The notes: generated by a model from the letters alone, not told the origin. Positions 34,144-45,542 are shown, counted from the stretch's first letter. The stretch: DNA of 49,895 bases from Sphingobacteriales bacterium (GCA_012270485.1 JAAXIF010000027.1:1-49895), one strand, 5' to 3'. Numbers and translations are program-made.

Positions 34144-34757
34144 CTGCTTTCAATTTTGAGATCTTTGTTTTCGATAACTTCCCAATGCTCGATCAAAAAC
34201 CCATGAGGGTTATGATCCGAACGCGCCACCTCTCTTAAAACACCTCTTGTAACAAGACTTCTTTTAACTATACTGGTGGAACGAGTGATCGTAATGGTTG
34301 CTGAACAATAAAAGGAATAGGGTGTGGTAGTAACGCTAACCGCAACACTATCTATATTGATTTGCTGACTCACATTCCCTGAAATGATACCAGCGATATA
34401 ACCTGTCTCAACCAAATCATCATATTGTTTCTTCGCTGATGCGTCAGCCATATACAATGCCTTTCTAATAGAAGTAGTAATCGCTTTTTCATCGGGATCA
34501 AGTTCAAAGAACCAGGTATGAAACATAACGATGTGATCACGCGCTTCTACATTTAAGTTTTCTTTTCTGTTTGATGCCATAACTTCCACGGCCTTACCGT
34601 TGGCCAGAATATATACCCTGTCCTGCATCCTTGCCGAGAGACCGGCATTTTGATAAACGGCATAACCGCTTACCAGTAAACTACCTGTGACAACTACCAG
34701 CATCATTGCTTTCATCGCACGAAAAGCGGTATCTATATTTTGAGTTGGTTTAAACAT
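34140..34757 (-). CDS. traK: Conjugative transposon protein TraK
   Basis: This is a 205-residue VirB8-like inner membrane protein. NIDTAFRAMKAMMLVVVTGSL leads into one helix (about 16-34), and the periplasmic domain contains ARDHIVMFHTWFFELDPDE, a well-known TraK segment. It joins inner-membrane components of the mating channel (family knowledge). It directly follows traJ (no gap) and overlaps traM by 4 bp. Confidence 0.9.
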   Translation of the reverse strand: MFKPTQNIDTAFRAMKAMMLVVVTGSLLVSGYAVYQNAGLSARMQDRVYILANGKAVEVMASNRKENLNVEARDHIVMFHTWFFELDPDEKAITTSIRKALYMADASAKKQYDDLVETGYIAGIISGNVSQQINIDSVAVSVTTTPYSFYCSATITITRSTSIVKRSLVTRGVLREVARSDHNPHGFLIEHWEVIENKDLKIESR

Positions 34758-35765
34758 TTATTTACTGTTTAATTTGTCTTTGAAATATCCTCCGCTTACG
34801 CTGGAATCACTCATGCTGCTACTCATCTTGTTAGCGCTGCCGCCTAATGCATCAGCAGACATTCCTGAAGTAGCTACACTTATTGCCTGTTTACCCGCCC
34901 CTACTGACATCGTGGTTACCTTATGCAATAAGGCATTACCTCCGCCAGCGTTAACGATGTAATTGGCTACTGAAGGAACTGTAAAATATCCGATGATACC
35001 AATCAACAGAAATGCTATATAAGCCCAATCGGTGGTAGAGAAAGGCTGACCAGGCATGGTGGCACCAATTGTTGAACCAGTGATCATATTCTCCTGTATC
35101 TTGGCAATGATAGCTCCGAAAATATTGGCGACTGGTAACCACAAATAAACATTGATGTACCTGGCAAGCCACACAGTAAGTAAATGTTGAAACCCATCAA
35201 AAATGGAAAGTGCAAATACAATGGGGCCTACTATAGCAAGTACGATCAGATAAAAAGTTCGTATGACATGTATGATTAATGCCGCAGCTTGAAAAACGAG
35301 TTCTAATAGTTCTTTTATACCGGCTCTGATCCAGTTCGCAGGGTTTAGTGCCCCCATACCCCAAGTACCCGTTTCGTGTAAGGCAAGGTATTGTTCCATC
35401 GCCTTATTGGAATCTTTAACCATAGCCGCTGTGCCTTCTACTGTCGGCTGCAATATGCCGTTGAATAAGGCGATCACATTCGGGAATATCAAAATACAAA
35501 AGCCTATTACAAAAGGTCGAAGCAACCCATATAAATCGATGGGTTGTGCGGTAGCAATATTGCGCCAGATACGCATAGCGATATAACAAAGTGTTGCAAG
35601 TCCACCAATACCACGCGCTACTACGATGAGTTGACTGCACATCGGCATCATGTCGTTATACAATTGATCTAGTATCGATTGCATATAACTCCCGTTGGAG
35701 ATCGACTGGGCTGTCACACAAATGGGCAAGATCATTGCCATTCCTACATACATCACTATTCTCAT
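34758..35765 (-). CDS. traJ: Conjugative transposon protein TraJ
   Basis: This is a 335-residue polytopic inner membrane protein with a signal-like start (1-19) and about six helices. Typical TraJ segments are ARGIGGLATLCYIAMRIWRN, PIDLYGLLRPFVIGFCI and LARYINVYLWLPVANIFG. It is similar in role to VirB6 (family knowledge). The tail (about 290-335) is rich in Ser, Gly and Ala and may be flexible. The order TraJ-TraK-TraM-TraN is canonical. Confidence 0.9.
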   Translation of the reverse strand: MRIVMYVGMAMILPICVTAQSISNGSYMQSILDQLYNDMMPMCSQLIVVARGIGGLATLCYIAMRIWRNIATAQPIDLYGLLRPFVIGFCILIFPNVIALFNGILQPTVEGTAAMVKDSNKAMEQYLALHETGTWGMGALNPANWIRAGIKELLELVFQAAALIIHVIRTFYLIVLAIVGPIVFALSIFDGFQHLLTVWLARYINVYLWLPVANIFGAIIAKIQENMITGSTIGATMPGQPFSTTDWAYIAFLLIGIIGYFTVPSVANYIVNAGGGNALLHKVTTMSVGAGKQAISVATSGMSADALGGSANKMSSSMSDSSVSGGYFKDKLNSK

Positions 35766-35772
35766 ATCTCTA

Positions 35773-36396
35773 CTAATGAATGGTTCCCAATTTTCTTACT
35801 GCCCCTATATCTCTTTTCTTTTGCGAGCGAAGGATCATCTGCTTATAATAGTCATCACGTAAGACATTCAATTTTAAAACCTGTCTATCAATACTCTGTT
35901 TAATTTTTGAAACAACATCTGTTCGTTCTCCATCACTCATACGAAATTTATTGGGCGTAAGAACAGTAACTAACAATTTCACATCTGTATTGACAACTTC
36001 TTCTATTGCGTAAAAAGCAGTCCTAACTTCAGATAGTTCTACAGTAGTGAAAACATTACTTAGCGATAGTTCACGCAACAAAGTTTTGAAATCAACCGCA
36101 AGTTGCTGCTGGCTATTATAAATCCTATTAACCATAGGATTATTGCGGAGAGTGGGGCTAACAAGCAATAAACCATCTAAATAATTTTGATGTAGCGTGA
36201 ATGTGGATTTGTCAACATCAAGTATCGCATTGTACCCATTTTCTAATGTCCGGTAAGTAGATTTCATTTGCGATAGCATCAGCTTAAATTGAGCGAGTTT
36301 TTCTAGGTTTAGCCGAAGCTGTTCCAGTTCTTGCGCCTGCGCAGATAAACGCAGGTAAAACACTAAGGAGAACAAAAAACACAGTATTTTTTTCAT
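35773..36396 (-). CDS. TraI-like exported helical protein
   Basis: This is a 207-residue protein with a signal peptide (about 1-19, ending SAQ) and then long helices (ELEQLRLNLEKLAQFKLMLS). It contains LENGYNAILDVDKSTFTLHQ and YLDGLLLVSPTLRNNP, typical of the TraI-type proteins that lie between TraG and TraJ in Bacteroidota elements. It may take the place of VirB5 in the channel or pilus (inference). The start overlaps the previous gene by 4 bp. Confidence 0.7.
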   Translation of the reverse strand: MKKILCFLFSLVFYLRLSAQAQELEQLRLNLEKLAQFKLMLSQMKSTYRTLENGYNAILDVDKSTFTLHQNYLDGLLLVSPTLRNNPMVNRIYNSQQQLAVDFKTLLRELSLSNVFTTVELSEVRTAFYAIEEVVNTDVKLLVTVLTPNKFRMSDGERTDVVSKIKQSIDRQVLKLNVLRDDYYKQMILRSQKKRDIGAVRKLGTIH

Positions 36397-37013
36397 GGTT
36401 GCTGATTTAGTTTTCGAAGAATTTGGAGTTCTGTTTGTTTACTCAACTTATTATCAGAAAGAAATCTTAACTCTTTATTGAGCAAGTTGATTTTATCAAG
36501 ACAATCAACCATTGCATCACGTAGTGTTGTAATAGTTACAATTCTCTCCGCATCTTTCATCGTTAACTGCCCGGTCGTTAATACTACTTGTAGTGATCCT
36601 ATTATTTTTCTGCTCAGTTGTAATAAATCATCAAATGCCCTTTGCTGCAAAGGATCTTTAGCAAATATTTTGCATGCAATTGCCACTTGCACCTGCATTG
36701 ATAATATTTGTTTTACATGCGGTAATGATTTCACCTCCCCATTCACCCCTTGCATTTCATTAAAATAAGTTGCATATAGTTGCTGTTGCTTTTTTTGCCA
36801 ATCATTGATTTCGACAAGTTTGTTTTTAGAAAGCGTTTCCTCAGCAACTTGTTGCGACCTCTGCAACCAGATAGTTTCATTCTGCAACTTTTGAATTTTT
36901 AAGTCAATTGCTTTGATAACTTTTGCAACGACCAGCGATACAGGATCAACACTTTGCGCAGGAAGCACTTGCGCAAAACAAACCATCAAAAAAAGAATGA
37001 TTACTTGTTTCAT
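36393..37013 (-). CDS. Second TraI-like exported helical protein
   Basis: This is a 206-residue protein of nearly the same length and plan as the next gene. It has a signal peptide (about 1-19, ending PAQS), a helical stretch with IQKLQNETIWLQRSQQVAEE and a C-terminal helical domain (RIVTITTLRDAMVDCLDKIN). TraI-like proteins of some elements show the same WLQ..Q motif. Two such proteins overlapping by 4 bp are probably made in equal amounts and may act as a pair (inference). Confidence 0.65.
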   Translation of the reverse strand: MKQVIILFLMVCFAQVLPAQSVDPVSLVVAKVIKAIDLKIQKLQNETIWLQRSQQVAEETLSKNKLVEINDWQKKQQQLYATYFNEMQGVNGEVKSLPHVKQILSMQVQVAIACKIFAKDPLQQRAFDDLLQLSRKIIGSLQVVLTTGQLTMKDAERIVTITTLRDAMVDCLDKINLLNKELRFLSDNKLSKQTELQILRKLNQQP

Positions 37014-37044
37014 TTTTCACAAAAAATTTTGATATACATGTCAA

Positions 37045-37143
37045 TCATGGCATCTTCACATATCTTGCGCGAAGACCACACACGATACATAGGTAAATAA
37101 TAGCGATAACTGCTGCTAGCAGCAGTATATATTTTAATTTCAT
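37045..37143 (-). CDS. 32-residue single-helix membrane peptide after traG
   Basis: The ATG overlaps the traG stop as ATGA, which suggests coupled translation. The peptide KLKYILLLAAVIAIIYLCIV forms one hydrophobic helix followed by a basic end (RARYVKMP). It is too short for ordinary gene calling. A competing 26-residue ORF in another frame starts inside it. Small membrane peptides are usual in conjugation operons, but I know of none with this sequence. Confidence 0.4.
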   Translation of the reverse strand: MKLKYILLLAAVIAIIYLCIVCGLRARYVKMP

Positions 37144-39542
37144 AGTACCATTGATTTAATACCTGCTTCCATACTACCAAATCGCTCGGCAGCCTGTAAC
37201 ACCTGTAGTTTTTCTTTTTCTTCTGTGGTATAAGTCAGGTATTCTTCTGGCGATACTTCTACACGGTAGACTTTGCTTACCCTGCCTCCCAGCGAGATAA
37301 ACACTTCTTTGTATTTCCTACCGGACTCATTATTCATATTTAACGACAATACCAGTGTTCGCTCTTTATCCGTTAGCCCCAGCAACTGCTGCACTTCATC
37401 AAAGCGATGTTCATACTTGGATTGATCGAGTAGTATTTTACAATCTGCATTATTAATAATGGCATTTTTAATAATATCCGAATGGAGGATATCATCGATC
37501 TCTTGGGTGATCACCACCGGCTCACCAAAATATTTACGTGCGGTCTTGTAGAGATATTTGATGTATTCGGCCATGCCTGCTTTTGCAATGGCTTTCCAGG
37601 CTTCTTCAATCAGCATCATTTTGCGTACACCCTTTAATTTGCGCATTTTGGCAATGAACAGTTCCATGATGACCAATGTGATGACAGGTAAAAGGATCGG
37701 ATGATCTTTGATAGTATCCAGTTCAAATACAATAAAAGGCTGATCCAACATATCAAGGTTCTCTTCTGCGTTCAGCAGGTAGTCAAACTCGCCGCCTTTG
37801 TAAAAAGGTCTTAATACATAAAGAAAATTCTGTACATCAAAATCATGCTCCCTGACTTTATCATGTTCCAATACTTTCACAAAGTCAGTTTGCAGGAATT
37901 CATAAAAACTATTGAAGCACCTAAAGCCTATGGAACGCTCATAATAGAGTTGCAAGGCATTGGATAAAGCGACGTATTCTGAGCGTTGTAAAACTTCATC
38001 ATCTCTTTTCCATAGTGTAACAAGTAGTGTCTTGATACTTTCCTTTTTTTCTGTATCGGGCACACGACCCTGCTCAATATAAAAAGGGTTAGATCGGATT
38101 GGGCTTTCTTCTGAGTGTGTATAATAATATCCGTTCTGTAGTTCACAAAGCCCTTTGTAAGAGTGTCCGACATCGATCACTACGATATGTGCGCCTGCTT
38201 CAAAATAAGTTCGGTTTAGATGATTATCTAAAAAGGATTTACCACTACCCGACGGTCCTACGATGATCTTTCCCCTGTTGGAGATGATGCCTCGTCGCAG
38301 CGGTTCATCAGAAATGTCTACCAAAAGTGGCCTGCCTGATTGGCGGTCGCCAAGTCGTAGCCCAAAACCACCTGTGTCAGAGCGATAGCCAGTTTCGTTA
38401 TTAATAAAACAGGAAGCCTGTGCAGCAAAAGTCAGAAAGGTTTCATTACTCGGCAGGTCAGCCGCATTTCCGGGAATACCAGCCCAATAGAGTTGTGGCG
38501 CTCCTACAGTTTCAATTTTTGTTCTTGCATCAATAGATGCAAGTGCGGCACTGCACTTGTTTTTGATATCCTGCATCTGTAATGAATCATCTGTCCATGC
38601 AAGGATATTGAAGTGTACTGATACTGGTGTACCCTGCTGTCCTGCGGCTTCCTGCAGGTATTCTTCCGTGGCTTTTTTTGCAATTAAATTATCCCGAGAA
38701 TAGGCTGAGAGCGATTGCAAACGGAGTCTTTTTCTCTCCAGTTCTTTGACAACACTCTGCGGCTCTTCTATGCGGATAAACTGCTGATAAATATGATTGA
38801 CACTCAGGAGCTGGCAAAGCGGTGCGACAAATCCCACAGGAAATTTCGTGGTATCAGTAGAATATTTGTCGTAAGTCATTCTGGATCCACAGAAAGAAGG
38901 CAAATCTTGTGGATTTCCAAGTGTAAACAGACTACAGTATTTCTCACCCACTCTCACCCCATCTGAAAAATCCAAATCACGGCGAATACCATCATTGCCA
39001 AGCAATAGATATTCATTGACAATACTTACCAGCTCTGTATCAGTAAGTCTTTTGCATTGGATGAATCCACTATCAGATAGGATATGTGCGAATTGCATAC
39101 AGACCCCTTCAAATATGTTTGCAAAAGCCGGATCAATTGTTTGGATGGGAACGAGATGCTTACGTAATAAAGAAGAATATAAAGATGTTACTTTTTTACG
39201 CATACCGTCAGGTAGTGTTAGCATCAGTAAGCTTTTGTGCGCAAGAAACGGTCGCTCATGAAAAAAACGCTCACTGGCATGTGACAGGAAACTATGTTCC
39301 TTGTCAAAATCACCTATGTATTTTTCTTCAGTGAACCAATCCTGCTTATGTAGCAAATAACCCACCGGTAATGCCTTAATAGCTTTAATCCAGCTCTGGT
39401 GAATTGCTTCATACTCCGAGTTCGAGATGGCAAATATCTCTGGTAAGGTTAGGGCAAAGCCAATCGTAATATCCCCCGATTTGGAAATTAGCATATCCCG
39501 CTCCGCACAGTAAATAGGTATTATCTCAGAAAGATTTTTCAT
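37140..39542 (-). CDS. traG: Conjugation ATPase TraG (VirB4-like)
   Basis: This is the 800-residue ATPase that powers assembly of, or transport through, the mating channel. Walker A GPSGSGKS is at 429-436 and the Walker B region is MLIEEAWKAI near 645-655. DDILHSDIIKNAIINNADCK and the ITQEIDD segment are typical of the VirB4/TraG type. The N-terminal part (about 1-300) is the variable membrane-associated domain. It overlaps traF by 17 bp and is followed by a coupled 32-residue ORF. Confidence 0.93.
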   Translation of the reverse strand: MKNLSEIIPIYCAERDMLISKSGDITIGFALTLPEIFAISNSEYEAIHQSWIKAIKALPVGYLLHKQDWFTEEKYIGDFDKEHSFLSHASERFFHERPFLAHKSLLMLTLPDGMRKKVTSLYSSLLRKHLVPIQTIDPAFANIFEGVCMQFAHILSDSGFIQCKRLTDTELVSIVNEYLLLGNDGIRRDLDFSDGVRVGEKYCSLFTLGNPQDLPSFCGSRMTYDKYSTDTTKFPVGFVAPLCQLLSVNHIYQQFIRIEEPQSVVKELERKRLRLQSLSAYSRDNLIAKKATEEYLQEAAGQQGTPVSVHFNILAWTDDSLQMQDIKNKCSAALASIDARTKIETVGAPQLYWAGIPGNAADLPSNETFLTFAAQASCFINNETGYRSDTGGFGLRLGDRQSGRPLLVDISDEPLRRGIISNRGKIIVGPSGSGKSFLDNHLNRTYFEAGAHIVVIDVGHSYKGLCELQNGYYYTHSEESPIRSNPFYIEQGRVPDTEKKESIKTLLVTLWKRDDEVLQRSEYVALSNALQLYYERSIGFRCFNSFYEFLQTDFVKVLEHDKVREHDFDVQNFLYVLRPFYKGGEFDYLLNAEENLDMLDQPFIVFELDTIKDHPILLPVITLVIMELFIAKMRKLKGVRKMMLIEEAWKAIAKAGMAEYIKYLYKTARKYFGEPVVITQEIDDILHSDIIKNAIINNADCKILLDQSKYEHRFDEVQQLLGLTDKERTLVLSLNMNNESGRKYKEVFISLGGRVSKVYRVEVSPEEYLTYTTEEKEKLQVLQAAERFGSMEAGIKSMVL

Positions 39543-39843
39543 AGCTTAAAAAAAGTTGATCACAAAAAATTGTTTGAGGAATACCACGTGCCGCCCTTTG
39601 CTTCATCCAACCATGAACACCATAGCGCTTGTTGAGGGTATACACCAGCGTAAACAAGATGCTTCCAAGTATAATGATGAGCAACGTACATATTGTGAGT
39701 GGCGCTCCCAATAGATACAAGCACACAAACAGCAGGAGAAGCACAGTCATACCAATTGCCAGATAGTAGATGTATTGTCCATAGAGACCCCTGAAAACAA
39801 TCGGCTTCCCAATTCCTTTATTTATGTTATAAATACTATTCAT
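39526..39843 (-). CDS. traF: Conjugative transposon protein TraF (DUF4133)
   Basis: This is a 105-residue protein with two hydrophobic helices (about 25-45 and 50-70) after a typical start NINKGIGKPIVFRGLYGQYI, then the basic tail NKRYGVHGWMKQRA. It is VirB3-like and is always found next to TraG in Bacteroidota elements (family knowledge). The start follows the stop of the methylase-helicase gene by one base, and the end overlaps traG. Confidence 0.9.
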   Translation of the reverse strand: MNSIYNINKGIGKPIVFRGLYGQYIYYLAIGMTVLLLLFVCLYLLGAPLTICTLLIIILGSILFTLVYTLNKRYGVHGWMKQRAARGIPQTIFCDQLFLSYEKSF

Positions 39844-39844
39844 G

Positions 39845-42800
39845 TTATATCCTGATTGCTTTTATTATTTCTTGACCGACCTGCGGAAGCAGTTCATCAA
39901 TCTCATCCTCCTTTTTCATTTCAGAAAAATCCATCTGCTTAACCCCTTCAGAAAGTAGTTGCTGTTTTTGAAGGTTGACAGTGATTTCTCTTTCAAGTCG
40001 AGAGAGTTCTGTTTTCATATTTTTAAGTTCGACCTCTTTCTCAAAAGGTTTTTGACTTAAAGAATCCAGTTGCGGAATCTGTCGATCAGCCTCTATTATC
40101 TCTGTTGTATATTTTTTTATCAGGTTGTCTACACGGTCAATGGCGTTGAGGAAATAGCGAGCTGCGAGCTTAGGATGATCCAGATTTAGGTGACCCGAAT
40201 TATACGTATACTTAATACCCGTTTCTTTTCGCGTGGCATAAAAAGTATTGACTGTCCGGTATTCATACAAGCCTCCTTGTTCATAAGCCTCACGGGAGTG
40301 AGCGATATAGCAACCAAATCCATATAATTCGCCAATTAGTTTTTCTTTTCCCTCACCATTCTCCGGTATCCATTTCTGAGAAAGACGCATCAGATATTTA
40401 CCAATGGTCTCTGAATCTCCCTCTACCGCATGCACATGAAGTGCATTAATCTTTGTACCATCGGCTTCCAGTTTCAATAGACTCTTGTATTGTTCTTCAT
40501 CCGCTTTCAACTTGTTATGGATAGCAAGATTCTTTGTTCTGTCTTGAACCAGATTTTCCAGTTGGTAACGGCTTCTCATGAGCTCACGCATATGAGCGGC
40601 GCGAAGACCTTCCATAACCGCAATCTTTTTTTCGAGCTTTGATTTTTCGAGAAGCGTGGTGTCACCGGATAGGATAGCGATGTATTCAGAAAAATTCATT
40701 CCAGTTTTTTCATCCATAGCACCTTCATCAATACTGCGCACATGGAGTTCAGTATTTTTCATTTGTGAAATAAAAGTCTGCTTGTTTTTGAGCAAGTTAA
40801 ATTTGTAATTATCCAGTGATAGCTCCACGGCGTAGATATAACTTTTGACCTGGTTGTTCAGTTTCGCTTTCGCCAGCTCATTTCCTTTTCTAACACCACG
40901 ACCATTACGTTGTTCCAGTTCAGCAGGCTTCCATGGAATATCAAGGTGGTGCATGGCAGCAATGCGTTTTTGTACATTTAGTCCTGTCCCCGCTTTCTCA
41001 GTGCTGCCGAGCAGTATGCGGATATCGCCCACATTCATTTTTTTGAACAGTTCCCCTTTTTGTTTGTCTGTCCAGTCATGAATAAAACTGATATGATGAG
41101 CGGGAATGCCATGGTCATTCATTAGTTTTTGCTTCAGCGCATCGTACAAATTAAAACTGTCTGCCTTGGGTGTACCAATATCACTGAAAACGATTTGTGT
41201 ACCCCGATCTTCAGAAGTGTTGCGGTAGATATCTGAAACTTTTGAAGCACAAACATTTACCTTATGGTTGGGATGGTCTTCATAAATATGTTCATTGATG
41301 AGCCGCATATCGGCGGCCATTTTCTTGGCGTAGTTAGTAGCAATCAGCATCCGACCTTTATCCTCTTCCTCAGAAAGTTTTCCGCGTCCGATGAGTTCAC
41401 CATTACCTGTTTTGGCAAACTGCATCAGCTTTTGAATAAACTCCTGCTGATCGGGTGTGGGTGCAATATTGACTAGTTCCTCGACCAATACGGGTCGATC
41501 CAGCCCAATATGTTTGGCTGTTTTATAGTCGGTAATCTCGTTATAAAACATGGCCAGTTCCGGCACTTTGATAAAATGACGGAACCTTTCCTTAGCGATG
41601 ATCTGGTTGGTTACTGAAAACTCAAAATCAGTAGACTTTTTAGCAAACACAGCAGCCCATCCATCGAAATTGATGGTCTGTTGGCGTTCCATTTCCCGAG
41701 GACGCAAATACTTAAATAGCAAGTACATCTCAGTCAGGCTGTTGGAGATCGGCGTACCAGAAAGAAAGGTCACACATAGGTCGCTGTTAAAACGGCTCTG
41801 CAATTCCCGTACAGCAAAAAGCATATTCAGCGCTTTCTGACTCCCTTCCAGATTACCCAGTCCGGCTACCCTAGTGTGGCGAGTGGTGAAAGTGAGATTT
41901 TTGAATTTATGGGATTCATCCACAAAGAGGTGATCAATACCCATGGAGCAAAAGTCAATGCCAGCATCCTTTTTTTCTTCAATGTTTTTAACGACCTCCT
42001 GTAGTTTAGCGGCAGTGTTATTTTTGCGTATCTCCAATCCTTTGAGCATGCGACGGCCGATGGAACCACCCATTTCTTTGAGCGTGTTTAAATCACGTTC
42101 AATATTGTCTAACTCCGTTGTGAATATTTCCCTTTGTATTTCCTGACTCTGTGGAATTTTTCCAAACTGGTCATGCGTTAAAATAATACAGTCCCAACGA
42201 TTATTTTTAATCTCATGAAATAGTCTTAAACGATTAGCAGGACTAAAATCAGTTTCAGACGGTGCTAGTAACCTTGCATTAGGGTAGGCTCTACGAAAAG
42301 TATTGCGTATATCATCCACATTTGCTTTCAGTGCAAGAATGACAGGTTTATCAATAACCTGCAACCTTTTCATTTCGTGTGCCGCAACAATCATGGTCAG
42401 TGTTTTCCCAAGACCCACTTCGTGATCAATAAGTGCACCACGGTTCTGAATGATCCGCCAGATAGCATTTTGTTGGCTGCTATAAAGGTTATCAATCCCT
42501 AGTCGTTGTTTATCCAGACCGGGTAAACTCAGGTGACTTCCATCATACTCACGTAACACATAACAGTTAAATGTCCGGTTATAGAGTTCTTCTAATTCTT
42601 TTCTCTCTTCAGGTGGTAATGCGGTAAGCCACTCTACAAACTGCGATCGTATATTTTCAATTTTCTGATGTGCGAGTTGCGTAGCTTCATTATCCGGCAC
42701 TCGGATGGTGCGATCACGAACTTCCATTTCATACGTAAAAAAAGGATAAGTATTCTCCAATGCGTTTTCTAACAGGGCATCCCCATACATGGTTTTGCCA

Positions 42801-45283
42801 TTTTTGGGTACCACCGCATATTCAGCATTGAACTTTGTATTCTGTCCCCGCACATCAACCCTGAATGCATCAATGGATGGGAAATACTCTACATTCACAC
42901 GCAGTTCAAAAAGGTTCGTACAAAACCGTTGGTAATAATCAATGGGTATCCATCTTTCACCCATATTGAAGTCGAGTAATTCAAAAGGAATTTTTTCAGG
43001 CTGCACTTTTTCCAGTGCTTCAACAGATCGTATTAATTGAAGATTTCTCTCGTCTTCTTTCAGAGCTTTACGTGCGATATCCAGTTTTTCTACGACATTC
43101 CCACTCAGGTATTTATCAACAGGTTCAAAGACAAGAGAAGATGGATTATAATAAATATGTTGACCAAGTGCGGTTATTGCTTCAGTTTCACTGCATCCGA
43201 GTGCAGCCGCTATAAATTCTAGGTCGACGATACCGCGGTCATCCAGACTATGTGCCATCGCGTCGAGCGGTTCATCGGTGCGGAACAGGTCTTTCTCACG
43301 AATCAGTGACTGCGTAAGTATATCCGACTTCACAAAATACTCACCTTCCCTGCGCTCCAAAGAGGAAAGTAAAGTTGTGCCGTACAGGGTATCACGCCCG
43401 ATTTTCTTTACATTGGCGGGTAGGTTCAAAAGACCATGTGATTCCACAAATCTTTCATAAAGTAGGTTAAGCGCAGCTCGGCGCACTTCAGTTTCATCCT
43501 GCTGAAGCAGTATATAGGCATCACGAAGCGCAGTATAGGCTTCATAAAAAGCTACATCCTGAAAAGGTGAAACCGAAGGTTGGAAAATGGGTTTTGCACC
43601 TTGCTCGTAATGCACAAACCCAATCTGTTCCCCATAAACAATCAGCATTCTTTCACCATAAAACGATGGAAGGTTTTCTAAAACAGGATATAAGTCTTGC
43701 TTACTGAGAGGTGCAGAAAAAATAGTTTCCCCTTCATTATAAAAGGTATAGTCATACTTTGAAAGCTGGAGCCCGAGTGAAGAAAGCTGTCTTGTGACCT
43801 GAGAGGCATTCATCCACTTGGCACTGACATCTACTTCCTCTAGGTTACTATAGAGTCTGTATACAAACTCTTTTGAGTAAACAGATCTTGCAGTGATCAA
43901 AACGATGCTGTCATGACTAGGTTGCTCCTTTGCGCGAATCGTATTGATGATCTTCGCAGACGATTTGAGAACACTATTCTGATCCATCTCCGTGATATAA
44001 CCCAACGCTTTATTAACCGATACGGCTGGTGCCATATCAAAAAGACCGAGCTGCACACTTGTTGTAGCATCCTGTGGTTCTGGAACATCTAAAAAATGCA
44101 AGGCATTTTCCTTTGTCAGTTGTTGCGCAGGAGACGCTGTAAAACGAAGCCGCTCGCTAAAATCTTTTCGCAATCTTGATTGCAGATTTTCTGCGATCTC
44201 TTCCATAGAGCCGTTCTGCCACACCATCTGATGTGCCTGCCCATACTGGTTCTTGCCAGCAGCTATCTTATCACCCAGTATGATATCTATATGTTCTGTG
44301 ATATATTGATTGATGTGAAATACACCGAATTCATTTCGCTGTTGTACTGTTTCAAGCAACAAGGTCTCTGCTTTTGATAACGCCAGCTTATTTTCTCTTT
44401 TTTGTACTATGAGTAAATGAGTGGGGGCCTCTACATTAGCATTTTCTTTCATCAGGTTATCAGGCAGTACAGTAAGAGATATAAAATCTGCTCTTTTAAA
44501 CAAATACTCTCTGACTGTTTTGTTCGAAGGACTACTAAGAAATCCATCGGTAGTGATATAAGCCATCAGTCCACCATCACGTAGTTTTTCCAATCCCTTT
44601 GCAAAAAAATAATTGTGGATTTTTTCTGTAACACCCTCTCCCTTAAACTCAGGATCGTACACTGGAAAATTACCAAAAGGAATATTGCTGACGATTAAAT
44701 CAATACTTCTTTTTTGATCCACTCCGGTTTGTTCGAAGGGTTTAATAGCGACATGAAGATTAGGAATTCTACTACCAAGTGCCGTTAGTATTTTACCGGT
44801 CAATATATCTTTTTCTACTGCGATGATTTTCTCAGTATCTGGAAAGGCCTTTACCGCAGCTTCTACAAAAACACCAGCACCTGCACTAGGTTCGTAAATA
44901 GTTTTGTGTACTGTACCCTGTTCTCTTAAGACATCACACAAGGTTGTAGCAACAAATGACGGAGTATAATAAGCAGTCAGCACACTATTCTTGATGGAAT
45001 CGATAACTGCTTTATAATCAGGTGCCGATAGTTTTGCTTCGAGTAGTGCATGGAGTTCCATCACTAAAGCATGAAGTGTAAGATCAGTATCTGATGCTCC
45101 CTGTGATACCCACTCATCAATAGGTGCGCGAGGATAAAGCACTGCTTTTATACCACCAAATCCTGCATACGCACGTACGGCAGACATTTGTTGATCCGAA
45201 AGCTGGTCACCCGGCTTCCAGTCAAGTGCAATGCTAATCGCACGCATATTGGTTCTTAATGTTTGTACTGCATGAAAGCCCAT
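39845..45283 (-). CDS. Large N6-adenine methylase-helicase (DarB-like)
   Basis: This 1812-residue protein carries an N-terminal methylase and a central SF2 helicase. SAM motif I reads [10 protein letters not shown] (130-139), and the adenine-methylase motif IV reads SNIPFG (199-204), with Ile in place of the second residue of NPPF. The helicase has Walker A HEVGLGKT near 950, a DESH box near 1120, SGTPISNS near 1165, and motif [13 protein letters not shown] near 1465. A coiled coil closes it (about 1700-1790). Such proteins resemble phage P1 DarB and are common on Bacteroidota conjugative elements. Protection of the incoming DNA from restriction is a likely role (inference). Its place between traE and traF, inside the transfer operon, is unusual. 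Confidence 0.8.
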   Translation of the reverse strand: MGFHAVQTLRTNMRAISIALDWKPGDQLSDQQMSAVRAYAGFGGIKAVLYPRAPIDEWVSQGASDTDLTLHALVMELHALLEAKLSAPDYKAVIDSIKNSVLTAYYTPSFVATTLCDVLREQGTVHKTIYEPSAGAGVFVEAAVKAFPDTEKIIAVEKDILTGKILTALGSRIPNLHVAIKPFEQTGVDQKRSIDLIVSNIPFGNFPVYDPEFKGEGVTEKIHNYFFAKGLEKLRDGGLMAYITTDGFLSSPSNKTVREYLFKRADFISLTVLPDNLMKENANVEAPTHLLIVQKRENKLALSKAETLLLETVQQRNEFGVFHINQYITEHIDIILGDKIAAGKNQYGQAHQMVWQNGSMEEIAENLQSRLRKDFSERLRFTASPAQQLTKENALHFLDVPEPQDATTSVQLGLFDMAPAVSVNKALGYITEMDQNSVLKSSAKIINTIRAKEQPSHDSIVLITARSVYSKEFVYRLYSNLEEVDVSAKWMNASQVTRQLSSLGLQLSKYDYTFYNEGETIFSAPLSKQDLYPVLENLPSFYGERMLIVYGEQIGFVHYEQGAKPIFQPSVSPFQDVAFYEAYTALRDAYILLQQDETEVRRAALNLLYERFVESHGLLNLPANVKKIGRDTLYGTTLLSSLERREGEYFVKSDILTQSLIREKDLFRTDEPLDAMAHSLDDRGIVDLEFIAAALGCSETEAITALGQHIYYNPSSLVFEPVDKYLSGNVVEKLDIARKALKEDERNLQLIRSVEALEKVQPEKIPFELLDFNMGERWIPIDYYQRFCTNLFELRVNVEYFPSIDAFRVDVRGQNTKFNAEYAVVPKNGKTMYGDALLENALENTYPFFTYEMEVRDRTIRVPDNEATQLAHQKIENIRSQFVEWLTALPPEERKELEELYNRTFNCYVLREYDGSHLSLPGLDKQRLGIDNLYSSQQNAIWRIIQNRGALIDHEVGLGKTLTMIVAAHEMKRLQVIDKPVILALKANVDDIRNTFRRAYPNARLLAPSETDFSPANRLRLFHEIKNNRWDCIILTHDQFGKIPQSQEIQREIFTTELDNIERDLNTLKEMGGSIGRRMLKGLEIRKNNTAAKLQEVVKNIEEKKDAGIDFCSMGIDHLFVDESHKFKNLTFTTRHTRVAGLGNLEGSQKALNMLFAVRELQSRFNSDLCVTFLSGTPISNSLTEMYLLFKYLRPREMERQQTINFDGWAAVFAKKSTDFEFSVTNQIIAKERFRHFIKVPELAMFYNEITDYKTAKHIGLDRPVLVEELVNIAPTPDQQEFIQKLMQFAKTGNGELIGRGKLSEEEDKGRMLIATNYAKKMAADMRLINEHIYEDHPNHKVNVCASKVSDIYRNTSEDRGTQIVFSDIGTPKADSFNLYDALKQKLMNDHGIPAHHISFIHDWTDKQKGELFKKMNVGDIRILLGSTEKAGTGLNVQKRIAAMHHLDIPWKPAELEQRNGRGVRKGNELAKAKLNNQVKSYIYAVELSLDNYKFNLLKNKQTFISQMKNTELHVRSIDEGAMDEKTGMNFSEYIAILSGDTTLLEKSKLEKKIAVMEGLRAAHMRELMRSRYQLENLVQDRTKNLAIHNKLKADEEQYKSLLKLEADGTKINALHVHAVEGDSETIGKYLMRLSQKWIPENGEGKEKLIGELYGFGCYIAHSREAYEQGGLYEYRTVNTFYATRKETGIKYTYNSGHLNLDHPKLAARYFLNAIDRVDNLIKKYTTEIIEADRQIPQLDSLSQKPFEKEVELKNMKTELSRLEREITVNLQKQQLLSEGVKQMDFSEMKKEDEIDELLPQVGQEIIKAIRI

Positions 45284-45314
45284 GACTCACATTTTCTTGA
45301 CTTCACATTTTGTT

Positions 45315-45542
45315 TCATCCTTCCTGCAATGCCAGATACTCAGCAATGGCACCAGTGATCGCATAAGCGAAGAATCGATTGTCCTCATCAAAACTCAATT
45401 CATCAAATACTTGCCTGCAATGCAACTGTATGTTTACTAGTTCAGCATCAAGAAGGCTCAACTCTTGGTAGCGCCAATAAACATCCGGGAACTCTTCCTC
45501 TAGGATGCGGCGTAAATAGTTTTGTTGTTGATCTTGTTGCAT
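45315..45542 (-). CDS. Small DUF1896-like element protein
   Basis: This is a 75-residue acidic, helical protein (NYLRRILEEEFPDVYWRYQE, then FAYAITGAIAEYLALQEG). I took the ATG at 45542; an ATG at 45563 would add seven residues. It recalls the DUF1896 proteins of Bacteroidota elements, but I am not certain. It lies between the methylase-helicase and traE, and may act with either. Confidence 0.5.
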   Translation of the reverse strand: MQQDQQQNYLRRILEEEFPDVYWRYQELSLLDAELVNIQLHCRQVFDELSFDEDNRFFAYAITGAIAEYLALQEG

